A stretch of DNA of 64,000 bases from Coriobacteriia bacterium (GCA_016938135.1 JAFGVD010000030.1:25002-89001), one strand, 5' to 3'. Shown: positions 8,678-18,398, counted from the first letter of the stretch. The notes: a model not told the origin generated them from the sequence alone. A program made the numbers and translations.

Positions 8678-9420
8678 CGGTCCTCCTTCTCGATACTGGC
8701 GATCTCGATGTCGCCGAAGAGTGCGTCCTGTGTGATCTTGACCACGCCCCGTTTATACAGCTCGAGAATGGCCAGGAAGGTGACCACGAGCTCCTCGCGA
8801 GTGGCTCCAGCGCCCATGAGCTCCGAGAACATCGCGTGCCCACGGTTGCGCAAGGTTCGAGCGACGCCTTCGACGTGAGCCTCAAGGCTGATGGGCGCAG
8901 AGGCGATGTGCTCGGCCTCGAGCAAGAACACCTCGCGTCGGTAGACAAGGTCGGCGCATATCACGGCAAGCCCCCGCAACGTGACGCCTTCAAGATAGTC
9001 CGGCATGAGGCGCAAGAAACGCTCCTCGAGCCCCGCGGCCCGCGAGTGCATGCGCGAGGTGGACTCGAAGCGCGCAGCCAGCTCGGCAGACGCGTTCTTG
9101 AACTGCTTGTAAGCGAGCAGCCGGGTGACCAGCAGCTCACGCGCCTCCTCGGCCGGCACATCGTCGAACTCATCGAGCTCGGGCATGGTGTCCTGAGGCA
9201 GCAGCGAAGCAGCTTTGAGCTCAAGCAGGGTCGCCGCCACAAGCAGGAAGTCGCTAGCGACATCCAGATCGAGCTCACGCATGCCATCGACGTAGGCGAG
9301 GTACTGGTCGGCGATCTCCGAGATGGACAGCTCTGCGATGTCCACCTTCTGGCGTGCCACAAGGTGGAGGAGCAAGTCGAACGGCCCCTCGAAGATATCC
9401 GTCTTTACCGTGTAACCCAT
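8674..9420 (-). CDS. scpA: Segregation and condensation protein A (kleisin)
   Basis: Kleisin bridging SMC heads in condensin. 248 aa, with the diagnostic N-terminus FEGPFDLLLHLVARQKVDIAELS followed by EIADQYLAYVD, and the C-terminal winged-helix segment VTFLAILELYKRGVVKI. It is translationally coupled to scpB and starts 6 nt after the trpS stop. No SMC gene is in the window. Confidence 0.95.
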   Translation of the reverse strand: MGYTVKTDIFEGPFDLLLHLVARQKVDIAELSISEIADQYLAYVDGMRELDLDVASDFLLVAATLLELKAASLLPQDTMPELDEFDDVPAEEARELLVTRLLAYKQFKNASAELAARFESTSRMHSRAAGLEERFLRLMPDYLEGVTLRGLAVICADLVYRREVFLLEAEHIASAPISLEAHVEGVARTLRNRGHAMFSELMGAGATREELVVTFLAILELYKRGVVKITQDALFGDIEIASIEKEDR

Positions 9421-9426
9421 GTCGCG

Positions 9427-10422
9427 TCAGCCGGCGGTGATATGAAGGGCCCTGCGGACGTCCGACATCAGATCGTCGACGACCGGACTGACACGCTCAG
9501 CGCCATCGGCAAGCACTTCCCAGGCGTAGTCCGGGGAAGCTGCAAGCTCCAGCCGTCGCTGCCTGAACGAAGCGAGATAATCGTTGAGGTCCTCCACGAG
9601 CTTGCGCTTGTGCGCAACACAGCCACATTCCGCGACGCGACAACACCTGTCGAACTCGGCTACGTCTTCGGGCCGTCCCACAAGCTTGTGAATCTGATGG
9701 AGGGGGCAGATATCGGGGTCACCGGGGTCGGTCTTCAGCTTGCGGGCCGGATCGGTCACCATGCTCATGACCTTCTTGCTGGTCTCATCGGCGGTGTCCG
9801 AGAGGTATATCGCGTTGCCGTAGGACTTCGACATCTTCCTACCGTCGGTGCCGGGAACACGGGCGCCCTGTTTGGCGATGATGGCTGCGGGCTCGGTGAG
9901 AAGGTCTCCGTACGTGTTGTTGAAGCGGCGGGTTATCTCCCGGGTGAGCTCAAGATGCGGCAGCTGGTCCTCTCCTACCGGTACCACGTCTCCACGTACC
10001 AACAGGATGTCGGCCGCCATCATCAACGGGTACATGAAGAAGCCCGCGTTGCTGAGGTCCTTGTCGGTGATCTGCTCGCGCTGCTCTTTGTAGCTGGGAA
10101 CGCGCTCAAGCCACGCCATGGGTGTGGCCATGGCCAGATACATCGTGAGCTCAGCCACTTCGGGGACGTCAGACTGGCGATAGACCGTCGCCTTGGCGGG
10201 GTCGATGCCCGCGGCCACCCAGTCAAGCACCATCTCTTCGGTGAACTTGCGGACCGAAGACGTGTCAGCCCAATCAGAAGTCAGCGCGTGCCAGTCGGCC
10301 ACGAAGTAGAAGGCCTCATACGCTTCCTGAAGCTCCCGCATGTTCATGAGGTTGCCAAACCAATGGCCCAGTGTAAGACGGCCGGTGGGACGATACCCGG
10401 TAAGCACGCGCTTCTTAGTCAT
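9427..10422 (-). CDS. trpS: Tryptophanyl-tRNA synthetase
   Basis: Class Ic aminoacyl-tRNA synthetase charging tRNA-Trp. Seen: VLTGYRPTGRLTLGHWFGNL (the HIGH-like motif is TLGHW), ADWHALTSD, LVRGDVVPVGEDQLPHLELTR and KMSKSYGNAI (KMSKS). A four-cysteine/histidine-containing insert, CPLHQIHK...CVAH, is present. The ATG at 10422 (MTKKRVL) gives 331 aa, with GAGGAG 12 nt upstream. An ATG at 10467 adds 15 residues and cannot be excluded. No T-box leader is visible, since the gene is internal to the array. Confidence 0.95.
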   Translation of the reverse strand: MTKKRVLTGYRPTGRLTLGHWFGNLMNMRELQEAYEAFYFVADWHALTSDWADTSSVRKFTEEMVLDWVAAGIDPAKATVYRQSDVPEVAELTMYLAMATPMAWLERVPSYKEQREQITDKDLSNAGFFMYPLMMAADILLVRGDVVPVGEDQLPHLELTREITRRFNNTYGDLLTEPAAIIAKQGARVPGTDGRKMSKSYGNAIYLSDTADETSKKVMSMVTDPARKLKTDPGDPDICPLHQIHKLVGRPEDVAEFDRCCRVAECGCVAHKRKLVEDLNDYLASFRQRRLELAASPDYAWEVLADGAERVSPVVDDLMSDVRRALHITAG

Positions 10423-10500
10423 GTGCGGAACGATCTCCTCGGTCTGGAACGGGTCGGTCAGTATCATACCGCAGCAATCCTACGATGCATGCCGGTAACG

Positions 10501-11178
10501 CTAGCCGAACGATGCGCCCGTGAGCAGCTGCAAGATAGGGTCAACGGTCCAATCGAGATACGCGCCCACGACGTCGATATTGAAGAGCTGGGGCAAGATG
10601 AGCAGCGAGCCGAAGACGATCAGGATGCCGTACCGCTCGAAGCGGTGATAACGGTACAGCGCCTCATCGCTCAGGAACACGGGGAGCACCCGTGAGCCAT
10701 CCAGAGGCGGGATCGGTATAAGGTTGAAGAACATGAGGACGAGATTGAAATAGGCCACCAGGAAGAACGCGATCCACAACCAATCCAGCACGCCGCCCGC
10801 GGCGGCTCCGGTCAGATCCATGTAGAGTCCAAGTGCCCTGGTGACCAGCCCGGCGAAGCTAGCCAGGATCAGGTTGGTGGCCGGGCCCGCAAGGCCCGTC
10901 ATGAGCATCCCCTTCCGGTAGTCCTTGAAGTAGCCGGGGTTGATGGGCACGGGCTTGGCGTAACCGAACGGAGGCAGCCCTCCGACGAGGAGCAGAAGCG
11001 GCAGCAGGACGGTCCCGAACGGGTCCACGTGCTTTATGGGGTTGAGCGACAGGCGGCCCCGGGACTTGGCGGTAGGATCCCCGAGCCGAAACGCGACATA
11101 GCCGTGTGCGACCTCGTGGAAGACGATGGAGGGTATGGCGATGGCGAACATCAGGATACGTATCGCAAGGTCAGACAT
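10501..11178 (-). CDS. Site-2 protease family membrane metalloprotease (peptidase M50)
   Basis: Intramembrane zinc metalloprotease-like protein, 225 aa from the ATG at 11178. The zinc-binding HEVAHG (HExxH) lies in the first hydrophobic segment. The third ligand region is NLIPIPPLDGSRVLP near residue 160, the NPDG-type motif of the family. GLAGPATNLILA and several more hydrophobic stretches are consistent with about five or six membrane segments. The short, PDZ-less form matches the Rip/SpoIVFB-like housekeeping group often found between scp and trpS genes. Substrate unknown. Confidence 0.92.
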   Translation of the reverse strand: MSDLAIRILMFAIAIPSIVFHEVAHGYVAFRLGDPTAKSRGRLSLNPIKHVDPFGTVLLPLLLLVGGLPPFGYAKPVPINPGYFKDYRKGMLMTGLAGPATNLILASFAGLVTRALGLYMDLTGAAAGGVLDWLWIAFFLVAYFNLVLMFFNLIPIPPLDGSRVLPVFLSDEALYRYHRFERYGILIVFGSLLILPQLFNIDVVGAYLDWTVDPILQLLTGASFG

Positions 11179-11197
11179 GGATGTGGTGCCTTTCGGG

Positions 11198-13831
11198 TCA
11201 GCCGTCAGAGTTCTTGCGCACAAGACGGCGTAGGTTCGTGAGTTCAGCCTGACGGCCGACGGCGCGTCCGTCCAACCTGTCAGAGAGAGCTTGGCCAAGG
11301 ATACCAGAGAAGCGTGGTCCGGGCGTGAGCCCCAACTCGACCAGATCGTCACCCGACACCGCGGTCTGGATCTGCGACAGCACGTTCACATAGCGTTCCA
11401 CGCGATCGCGTCCCGTTATGTCGCTCACAGCCCATATATAGATGAGCGTCTCGGCGGGCAGGTCCGAGAGCAGCGTATAAAGCCGGCTGTCACGCATTCC
11501 CCGCCGGTCACGCAGACGCGAGAGCAGGGCCTGGCGCTTCTCGGCGGCCAGCAGGATGGGTGTTCCGTACTCTCTGCCAAAACGCAGCCAGTGCGCCCAG
11601 TGCTCGGCGACGGGCCTTGTCGCGGAGGCTGCGAACGGAACCAGCAGCGCGATGCGGCGTCGAGGAGGCGTAGGGAAGGAGTCCGCAAGGGCGAGGTACG
11701 CGATCTCGGTGAGAGCCAGCTCGTCGAGGACCTGCTTCGCACTACTGCCATCCGGTAGCAGCAGTTCCAGTGCGCCAAGCGCATGGAGACGACGCATGAT
11801 GGGAGCCACCGACTCCTCGTCGATGATGTCCAATATCTCCTCACGGATCCGCGCGCCGCTCACTTCATCGAGCATCTGCATGTCCACCGCCTGGCGCAGG
11901 AGCGCCTCAGTGGAAGGGTCGATGGAGAAGCCGTAGCGCCTTTCGAAGCGCGCGGCCCTGAGCACCCGTGTGGGGTCCTCGACGAACGAGAGCGAGTGAA
12001 GCGTGCGGATGACTCCTCGCTCAAGATCATGAAGACCGCCGAAAGGATCGGCGATGATGCCGAAGCAGTCGGGGTTCATGCAAGCGGCCATCGCGTTGAC
12101 CGAGAAGTCCCTGCGGAACAGATCCTGTCGCAATGATGAACGTTCCACGGTGGGGAGTGCTCCCGGCCGGGTGTAGTACTCGGTCCTGGCGCTGGTGATG
12201 TCCACGTGGAGCGTCTTGCTCAACACCAGCACGGCGGTCCCGAACCGCCTGTGGATGCGCACGCGCGCACCCATGGCGCTGGCCACGCTCTGCGCGAACT
12301 CCAGTCCGTCACCCTCGATGACGACATCGATGTCGAGGTTGGGCCGGCCCAAGAGCATGTCCCGCACAAAACCCCCGACCACGTGAGCGCGCAACCCCTG
12401 CTCGTCAGCCAATCGTCCCAGTGTCTGCACCGCCGCACGGGCGGCCGCCGGCAGCAAGTGCCGCACAGAGGCCATGAAGCGTTGTGACGCTTCGTCACGC
12501 GCGTGGGTGATGCCGCGATCGAGATAGGCCTCGCCGTGCTCCGCTCTCAAGAAGTCCTTGCGTGTGACGATGCCGATAAGCTCTCCTTGCTCCACAACGG
12601 GCACACGTCCTATTCCCGAGCGGACCAGGAGTCGCTCAAGGTCGGACAGGCTGGCCCCGGAGGTGACGACACGCGGGTCCCGGGCCATGAACCCGGTCAC
12701 GGGAGCATGCTCCAGGCCGTGTCGAACCGCCTTATCCACGTCTTTCCGGGTCACCAACCCGAGCAATCGGCCGCCTTCGACGACCGGCATCCCGCCGTGA
12801 CCCCAGGTTGCCATCAAGTCGCCGGCCTGCGCCATGGTCGTATCGGGCCCGATGGTTCGAACAGGTGAACTCATGATGTCTATAGCGGACAGCGGCGCGG
12901 GCACCTCCAGCTCCAGTGCTTCACGCAGCCGGATCAGCACCTCTTCGGGAGTCCCCTCCTTGAGAGCAGCAGAAGCCGCCTGCGGGTGTCCTCCGCCTCC
13001 CAGGCGCTCAAGAACCGCTCCGATGTCTATCTCGGCGATCCTGGACCTGCCCACGATATGCAATCGCTCGGGCATCCGGACGACGGCCACCGCCACCCGA
13101 TAGCCGAGGTCCTCGCAGATGTAGTGCGTGAGGACGCTGGCCGAGTCGACATACTCATCGGCTATCGCGGTCCCTACGGCGATCTCCTGGCCGTGGACGT
13201 CCCAGACCTGCAGTGAATCCAGCACCGCTTCGAGCAGATCCCGCTGGCCGGGGGTGAGCGCGCGAGCAAGAAAACGGCTGACGACCTCAAGGTCGGCACC
13301 CGCCGCCATCAAAAACACCACGGCCTCGGCATCGTATGCGGTCGTGTTGGGATATGTGAGCGAACCGGTGTCCTCATGGATACCCAGAAGCATCGCGCTG
13401 GCTTCAAGCGGCGTGATCTCGATACCGCGCTGGCGGATCTCATGGACGAGGATGGAGGTGGTGGCACCGACATCCATGGAGTGGTCATCTGCCACGACAA
13501 GGTCGCCTTCGGCCTTTGGATGATGGTCGTAGATCACCACATAAACGTCAGGATGCGTGCCGTTCCGGCCGATGGGTCCGATGCGCCCGGGGTCATGGGT
13601 GTCCACCACGATCACACGCTCGACGCTGTCAGGGTCGAGCGCCTTCACGTCGATGAAGTCCAAGAAGTCCTCATGAAGGTTGTGGAAGTCGCGCACGTTG
13701 GCGTTCTGGCTGCCCAGGTAGACCGCCTGCGCCCCGCTGTAGAGCTTCGTGGCGGCTATCATGGACCCGTAGGCGTCGAAGTCCGGGTTGGCATGCCCGA
13801 CGACCAGCTGGGTCGCCTGCTGCGGTCGCAT
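11198..13831 (-). CDS. DHH phosphoesterase / CBS / tRNA nucleotidyltransferase fusion
   Basis: 877 aa from the ATG at 13831. Residues ~1-310 are a DHH-DHHA1 phosphoesterase: GHANPDFDAYGS, VVDTHDP, YDHHPKAEGD, then GGGGHPQAASAAL. Residues ~320-450 hold two CBS domains (DIMSSPVRTIGPDTTM; GFMARDPRVVTSG). From ~480 comes a class II nucleotidyltransferase with VGGFVRDMLLGRPNLDIDVVIEG (GG and DxD motifs), RRDFSVNAMA and DPTRVLRAARFERRYGF, then a helical tail. This layout is known for A-adding or CCA-adding enzymes of deep-branching bacteria. The DHH part may trim or sense nucleotides; which bases are added is not readable here. Poly(A) polymerase is the alternative. Confidence 0.9.
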   Translation of the reverse strand: MRPQQATQLVVGHANPDFDAYGSMIAATKLYSGAQAVYLGSQNANVRDFHNLHEDFLDFIDVKALDPDSVERVIVVDTHDPGRIGPIGRNGTHPDVYVVIYDHHPKAEGDLVVADDHSMDVGATTSILVHEIRQRGIEITPLEASAMLLGIHEDTGSLTYPNTTAYDAEAVVFLMAAGADLEVVSRFLARALTPGQRDLLEAVLDSLQVWDVHGQEIAVGTAIADEYVDSASVLTHYICEDLGYRVAVAVVRMPERLHIVGRSRIAEIDIGAVLERLGGGGHPQAASAALKEGTPEEVLIRLREALELEVPAPLSAIDIMSSPVRTIGPDTTMAQAGDLMATWGHGGMPVVEGGRLLGLVTRKDVDKAVRHGLEHAPVTGFMARDPRVVTSGASLSDLERLLVRSGIGRVPVVEQGELIGIVTRKDFLRAEHGEAYLDRGITHARDEASQRFMASVRHLLPAAARAAVQTLGRLADEQGLRAHVVGGFVRDMLLGRPNLDIDVVIEGDGLEFAQSVASAMGARVRIHRRFGTAVLVLSKTLHVDITSARTEYYTRPGALPTVERSSLRQDLFRRDFSVNAMAACMNPDCFGIIADPFGGLHDLERGVIRTLHSLSFVEDPTRVLRAARFERRYGFSIDPSTEALLRQAVDMQMLDEVSGARIREEILDIIDEESVAPIMRRLHALGALELLLPDGSSAKQVLDELALTEIAYLALADSFPTPPRRRIALLVPFAASATRPVAEHWAHWLRFGREYGTPILLAAEKRQALLSRLRDRRGMRDSRLYTLLSDLPAETLIYIWAVSDITGRDRVERYVNVLSQIQTAVSGDDLVELGLTPGPRFSGILGQALSDRLDGRAVGRQAELTNLRRLVRKNSDG

Positions 13832-13853
13832 GTCCCCGCGGCGCCCCACCGGG

Positions 13854-15155
13854 TCACACCTCGTGGAACAATGCAAGTGCCTGCACTGGCTCGTCACTCA
13901 ACCGGAATGCGCCCACGAAACGCTGCTCGGCCTCTTCTAGACGCCCGGCGTCGCTCGTGTACAGCGTAGCGATGGTGTCGCCCTTCATGACCCGGTCACC
14001 TACCCGATGAGCCATGACGAGGCCGGCGCCAAGATCGATGTCGTCTTCCTGACGTGCTCTGCCTGCACCAAGCGCCATCGCGGCCCTGCCCACGCTTTCA
14101 GCGTCGAACCCGGCCACGTATCCGTCGTTCTGCGCAAGCACGGCGTGAGTGACGGGAGCGACAGGCAGCAGGCTAGGATCATCTGTCACCAGGGCGTTCC
14201 CCCCCTGAGCAGACACCCAAGCACGAAAGGTCTCAATCGCCCGACCACTTGCGATCGAGGTCAGCAGCGCCGTCCGCGCCTCAACCTGATCGACAGCTAC
14301 TCCGCCTAGCACCAGCATCTTGCTTCCCAGGCAGAGGCACAGCTCCGTGAGGTCGGCGGGGCCTTCACCACGTAGCGTATCGATGGCCTCTCGGACCTCC
14401 AAAGCGTTGCCGACAGCTCGACCCAGAGGCTGGTCCATATCGGTCATGACGCAGACCACGGTGCGGCCCATGAGCTCACCAACGCGGGTCAACTCCGCAG
14501 CGAGTTCCCGCGCATCGGACTCGGTCTTCATAAACGAGCCGGAGCCCACCTTCACGTCAAGAACCATGGCATCTGCTCCACCGGCGATCTTCTTGCTGAT
14601 GATCGAGCTCACAATGAGAGGTATCGAAGGCACAGTACCGGTGACATCGCGCAACGCGTACATCTTCTTGTCGGCCGGGTCCACATCCGCGCTCTGGGCG
14701 ATCACCGCCACACCGATCTCTTTGACCTGCTCCACGAAGCGGGCAGGATCGAGGCTGACCGAGAAACCCGGAATGGACTCTAGCTTGTCGAGCGTTCCGC
14801 CCGTGTGGCCCAGTCCCCGGCCACTCATCTTGGCAACCGGAACGCCGCAACTGGCCACCAGCGGAGCCAGGACCATAGTCGTTGTATCACCGACGCCGCC
14901 GGTGGAATGCTTGTCCACCTTGATACCGGGTACGTCCGAGAGATCCACAACCCGTCCCGATGCTGTCATCGCACTGGTGAGCGCCGCCGTCTCTTCACTT
15001 GAGAGACCGTTGAGGAAAGCCGCCATGAGCCAAGCGGACATCTGATAGTCGGGCATCTCGCCAGCGACGAAGGCGTCGACCAATCGCTTCAACTCGCCAT
15101 CGGTGTGCGCTCCCCCATCGCGCTTGAGCTCGATCAGCTCGAGAAGGGTCCTCAT
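13854..15155 (-). CDS. deoA: Pyrimidine-nucleoside (thymidine) phosphorylase
   Basis: Phosphorolysis of pyrimidine nucleosides to base and (deoxy)ribose-1-phosphate. 433 aa. Seen: the phosphate/nucleoside-binding KHSTGGVGDTTTMVLAP, SGRGLGHTGGTLDKLESIPGF, DPADKKMYALRDVTGTVPSIPLI and DVKVGSGSFMKT. The N-terminal helical domain begins MRTLLELIELKRDGG. The start overlaps the deoB stop (ATGA). DeoB would convert the sugar-1-phosphate product to the 5-phosphate, so the two form a salvage pair. Whether it is strict for thymidine or broad (Pdp) is open. Confidence 0.93.
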   Translation of the reverse strand: MRTLLELIELKRDGGAHTDGELKRLVDAFVAGEMPDYQMSAWLMAAFLNGLSSEETAALTSAMTASGRVVDLSDVPGIKVDKHSTGGVGDTTTMVLAPLVASCGVPVAKMSGRGLGHTGGTLDKLESIPGFSVSLDPARFVEQVKEIGVAVIAQSADVDPADKKMYALRDVTGTVPSIPLIVSSIISKKIAGGADAMVLDVKVGSGSFMKTESDARELAAELTRVGELMGRTVVCVMTDMDQPLGRAVGNALEVREAIDTLRGEGPADLTELCLCLGSKMLVLGGVAVDQVEARTALLTSIASGRAIETFRAWVSAQGGNALVTDDPSLLPVAPVTHAVLAQNDGYVAGFDAESVGRAAMALGAGRARQEDDIDLGAGLVMAHRVGDRVMKGDTIATLYTSDAGRLEEAEQRFVGAFRLSDEPVQALALFHEV

Positions 15156-16354
15156 GCTCCGGTCACCTCCGGGAGGAACGAGGCACCTCGTCCGCAGCTG
15201 TTGGGGAGTCTATAGAAGTCCAGGACCGTCTCACCGATATCGGCAAACGTCGCGCGTATGCCAAGATCCACGCCACGATCGACGCCTTTGACTTTCGCGA
15301 TCAACGGCGTGTACTCCCGACTGTGATCGGTGGATGGCATCGTGGGATCACAGCCGTGATCCGCCGTGATTATCAGCAGGTCGCCATCGACCATGGCATC
15401 GAGCAGCTCAGGCATGCGAGCGTCCACCGCTTCAAGGCCACCCGCGTAGCCGGCTGCGTCGTTGCGATGTCCCCACAACATATCGAAATCCACAAGGTTG
15501 GCGAAGACGAAGCCTTGCTCGGGTCTGCGCACCTCATTCACCAGCTTGGTGAAACCATCCATGTTGTCCGTGACATGCGGCGAGGATGTCACCGCCTGCC
15601 AGTCGAAGATGTCGCCGATCTTACCCACTCCGAACACGTCCACACCTGAATCCTGAAGCAGGTCCAGGACCGTCGGTTCGAAGGGCTTGACGGCGTAGTC
15701 CTTACGGCGGTGGGTACGGGTGTACTGACCGTCCGCGTCGGGGCCTATGAACGGACGCGCGATCACCCGTCCTACGCAGTGGTCTCCCTGGAACACCTCG
15801 CGGGCTACGGCGCAGACCTCGTAAAGACGCTCAAGGCCGAACGCCTCTTCGTGACATGCGACCTGGAACACTGAATCAGCCGAGGTGTACACGATGGGCT
15901 TGCCGGTGGCGACATGTTCGTCGCCCAGATCCTGGATGATGACAGTACCGCTGGCAGCGTAGTTGCCCAGCACGCCGGGCACGCCGGTCTTTGAGATGAA
16001 CTCGTCCAACACGTCTTCGGGGAACCCGTCGGGGTACGTAGGAAACGCTTGTTTGAGCACCAGGCCCATCATCTCCCAGTGTCCGGTGGTGGTGTCTTTG
16101 CCAGCGGATCGCTCGGCATTCCTGCCCCATGACGCCGTTGGAGCCTTGGAAGGAGCGACACCCGCTATCTCAGTGATGTTCCCCAGACCCATGGCGCCAA
16201 GATTGGGCATCTTAAGACCCCCAACGGCGCGCGCGGTGTTTCCGAGAGTATTAGCCCCGGTGTCGCCATACTCTGCGGCGTCAGGAAGCTCACCGGCGCC
16301 CACGCTGTCAAGGACCAACACGATTGCTCGGGGCTCACGTGTAGCGTCGAACAT
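15152..16354 (-). CDS. deoB: Phosphopentomutase
   Basis: Interconverts (deoxy)ribose-1- and 5-phosphate. 400 aa of the alkaline-phosphatase superfamily. Seen: VLVLDSVGAGELPDAAEYGDTGANTLGN near the N-terminus (metal aspartate), KDTTTGHWEMMG with the phosphorylated threonine, RTHRRKDYAV, NLVDFDMLWGHRND and ITADHGCDPTMPSTDHSREYTP. The ATG at 16354 with GGAAGGGAG 7 nt upstream is preferred over a TTG at 16372. The gene follows pilB by 29 nt. Confidence 0.95.
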   Translation of the reverse strand: MFDATREPRAIVLVLDSVGAGELPDAAEYGDTGANTLGNTARAVGGLKMPNLGAMGLGNITEIAGVAPSKAPTASWGRNAERSAGKDTTTGHWEMMGLVLKQAFPTYPDGFPEDVLDEFISKTGVPGVLGNYAASGTVIIQDLGDEHVATGKPIVYTSADSVFQVACHEEAFGLERLYEVCAVAREVFQGDHCVGRVIARPFIGPDADGQYTRTHRRKDYAVKPFEPTVLDLLQDSGVDVFGVGKIGDIFDWQAVTSSPHVTDNMDGFTKLVNEVRRPEQGFVFANLVDFDMLWGHRNDAAGYAGGLEAVDARMPELLDAMVDGDLLIITADHGCDPTMPSTDHSREYTPLIAKVKGVDRGVDLGIRATFADIGETVLDFYRLPNSCGRGASFLPEVTGA

Positions 16355-16383
16355 GCCCGGACTCCCTTCCAACAGCGAACAGA

Positions 16384-18045
16384 TCAGAAGACGACGCGTT
16401 CGATCTCATCGATGCTCGTGACACCCTGTGCCACCTTGTCCAGCGCGTCGCGACGCATGGTCTGCATGCCATTGGCAAGCGCTGCATCGCGCAGCTGCTC
16501 CGAAGGTGCCTGTTTCAAGAAGAGGCGCCGCACATCATCGGTCATCTCCATGATCTCGAACAGACCGATGCGCCCCCGGTAGCCCGTGCCGAAGCACTCA
16601 TCGCAGCCGACAGGCCCGTACGGTTTGACCGTAGCGGCCTCTTCGGCAGAAAAGCCGATCGCTTCGAGCTGAGCCTTGCTTGTGCGGACCTTCTTCTTGC
16701 AGGCCGGACACAGCCGCCGCGCAAGCCGTTGGGCAACAACTCCCACCAGCGCAGAGCTGGTCACATACGGAGCCACCTCCATATCGACCAGTCGGGTCAG
16801 CGTAGAGGGGGCATCGTTGGTGTGTATCGAGGAGAGCATCAGGTGCCCGGTCAAAGCCGCCCTGATGGCGATCTCCGCGGTCTCCGGATCTCTGATCTCA
16901 CCCACGAGCACGATATCGGGATCCGAGCGCAGAACCGTACGCAGCAGACGCGAGAAGGACAACCCGATGCCGGGGTTCACCGCCATTTGCGTTATCCCGC
17001 CGATCTGATACTCGATGGGGTCCTCGATGGTGATGATCTTGCGCGACTCCTCGTTGAGCATCAGAAGGCCGGCGTAGAGCGAGGTCGTCTTGCCCGAACC
17101 AGTCGGTCCGGACACGAGGACGGCACCGTAGGGACGGGACAGGAAGCGCTGGACGATCTCTAAGTGGGTCGCCGACATGCCAAGGTCCTCAAGGCTGTGA
17201 ACGCGGTCATCCTGATTGAGTATCCGGATGACGATGCTCTCACCTTGCGGTGTAGGAAGCGTTGCGACCCGGAAGTCGATCGCGCGCCCGTCGACCATGA
17301 CCGCGATGCGACCATCCTGCGGCCTGCGCCGCTCAGCGATGTCCATGTCGGCCATGACCTTGATACGACTGATCAGGCCGGCTTTGGCGCTCAGCGGCAG
17401 CTGCATCACTTCATGCAAGACACCGTCGATCCTGTAGCGGATGCGGACGCCCTTATCGCTCGGTTCGATGTGGATGTCGCTAGCATCATCGGCGACACCT
17501 TCGCGAATGAGCTGGTTGACCAGCCGGACGATGGGCACGTCCTCGTCTCCGGTCAGGACCTCATCGGGAACCGGCTCGTCGTCAGCGAGCAAGATGTCTT
17601 GGACGGCATCGGCGGAAGCGATGTACTTGTCGATCGCGTACTGGATCTGCGTGGGGCTTGCAACGACAGGATTCACGCTCATGCCGGTCTGCAGCTTGAC
17701 GTCGTCTATGGCTTCGATGTCCAAAGGATCGGCCATCGCGAGGACGATCGATGTGCCGTCAAAGCCCACGGGGAGCACGAGACGGCGACGCGCGATACGC
17801 TCAGGAATCATGGAGACGGCACTACGGTCCACTGCATACACCGTCAGACTGATGAACGGGTAGCCCTTCTGCTCTGCTAGCGTGCGACCGATGTCCTCCT
17901 CGGTGAGAACGAGCGTACGCACCAGGATCTGCCCCAGCTTGCCCCCCTCGGCGCGCTGACGGGCAAGAGCCTCATCGAGCTGCTCCGGGGTGATAAGACC
18001 ACCCCTGATCAGTATCTCGCCGATCCGTTCACGCGAGTACGGCAC
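16384..18045 (-). CDS. pilB: Type IV pilus assembly / type II secretion ATPase, PilB/GspE family
   Basis: Cytoplasmic hexameric ATPase driving pilus extension or pseudopilus assembly. 553 aa. An N-terminal MshEN-like domain covers residues 1-150 (GEILIRGGLITPEQLDEAL; LGQILVR). The ATPase core carries GPTGSGKTTSLYAGL (Walker A), TIEDPIEY, LRSDPDIVLVGEIRDPETAEIA (Walker B) and HTNDAPSTLTRL. A four-cysteine zinc motif, CPAC...CDECFGTGYRGRIG, follows. It starts with GTG after a run of six Gs. No pilC, pilM or pilin genes are adjacent, so it works with partners encoded elsewhere. Confidence 0.93.
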   Translation of the reverse strand: MPYSRERIGEILIRGGLITPEQLDEALARQRAEGGKLGQILVRTLVLTEEDIGRTLAEQKGYPFISLTVYAVDRSAVSMIPERIARRRLVLPVGFDGTSIVLAMADPLDIEAIDDVKLQTGMSVNPVVASPTQIQYAIDKYIASADAVQDILLADDEPVPDEVLTGDEDVPIVRLVNQLIREGVADDASDIHIEPSDKGVRIRYRIDGVLHEVMQLPLSAKAGLISRIKVMADMDIAERRRPQDGRIAVMVDGRAIDFRVATLPTPQGESIVIRILNQDDRVHSLEDLGMSATHLEIVQRFLSRPYGAVLVSGPTGSGKTTSLYAGLLMLNEESRKIITIEDPIEYQIGGITQMAVNPGIGLSFSRLLRTVLRSDPDIVLVGEIRDPETAEIAIRAALTGHLMLSSIHTNDAPSTLTRLVDMEVAPYVTSSALVGVVAQRLARRLCPACKKKVRTSKAQLEAIGFSAEEAATVKPYGPVGCDECFGTGYRGRIGLFEIMEMTDDVRRLFLKQAPSEQLRDAALANGMQTMRRDALDKVAQGVTSIDEIERVVF

Positions 18046-18110
18046 TATTGCCCCCCGGTCTCGGTTCTACTGTATCTATGTTGCCCCAACAGCAGGCAGA
18101 CAACCAGTGC

Positions 18111-18398
18111 TTACGCGCTGCGGCGTCTGATGTTGCTGAGGAGCCACTCCGCCACGAGAACGATCCCCACGGTAGATGCGCTGTCGGCTTGAATGACCCC
18201 CGCATAGGGCGTCTTCCATACCGGAAGCCCGAGTGGGAGCGTCACAGCAGACGTGATGGCGACCAGTCGGCCCCCGATTTCCGTGGACGAGAGCGCCCCG
18301 AAGAAGGTGACGACGATACCAACCGTCAGAACGAGCGCGACACCGACCAGCAGGTCCATTAGGACCGTCAGAGCGCGTCGTGGAAACGGACGTAACAT
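18111..18398 (-). CDS. Small membrane protein, unknown
   Basis: 95 aa from the ATG at 18398. A basic N-terminus (MLRPFPRRALTV) leads into two hydrophobic stretches, about residues 10-35 and 40-60, and a last hydrophobic helix ends in NIRRRSA. I do not recognise a family; a resemblance to YggT-type proteins is weak. A GTG at 18500 would give 129 aa, but that start lies upstream of a strong terminator hairpin (18461-18484), so the shorter form is more likely. It precedes pilB by 65 nt in the same orientation. Confidence 0.55.
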   Translation of the reverse strand: MLRPFPRRALTVLMDLLVGVALVLTVGIVVTFFGALSSTEIGGRLVAITSAVTLPLGLPVWKTPYAGVIQADSASTVGIVLVAEWLLSNIRRRSA

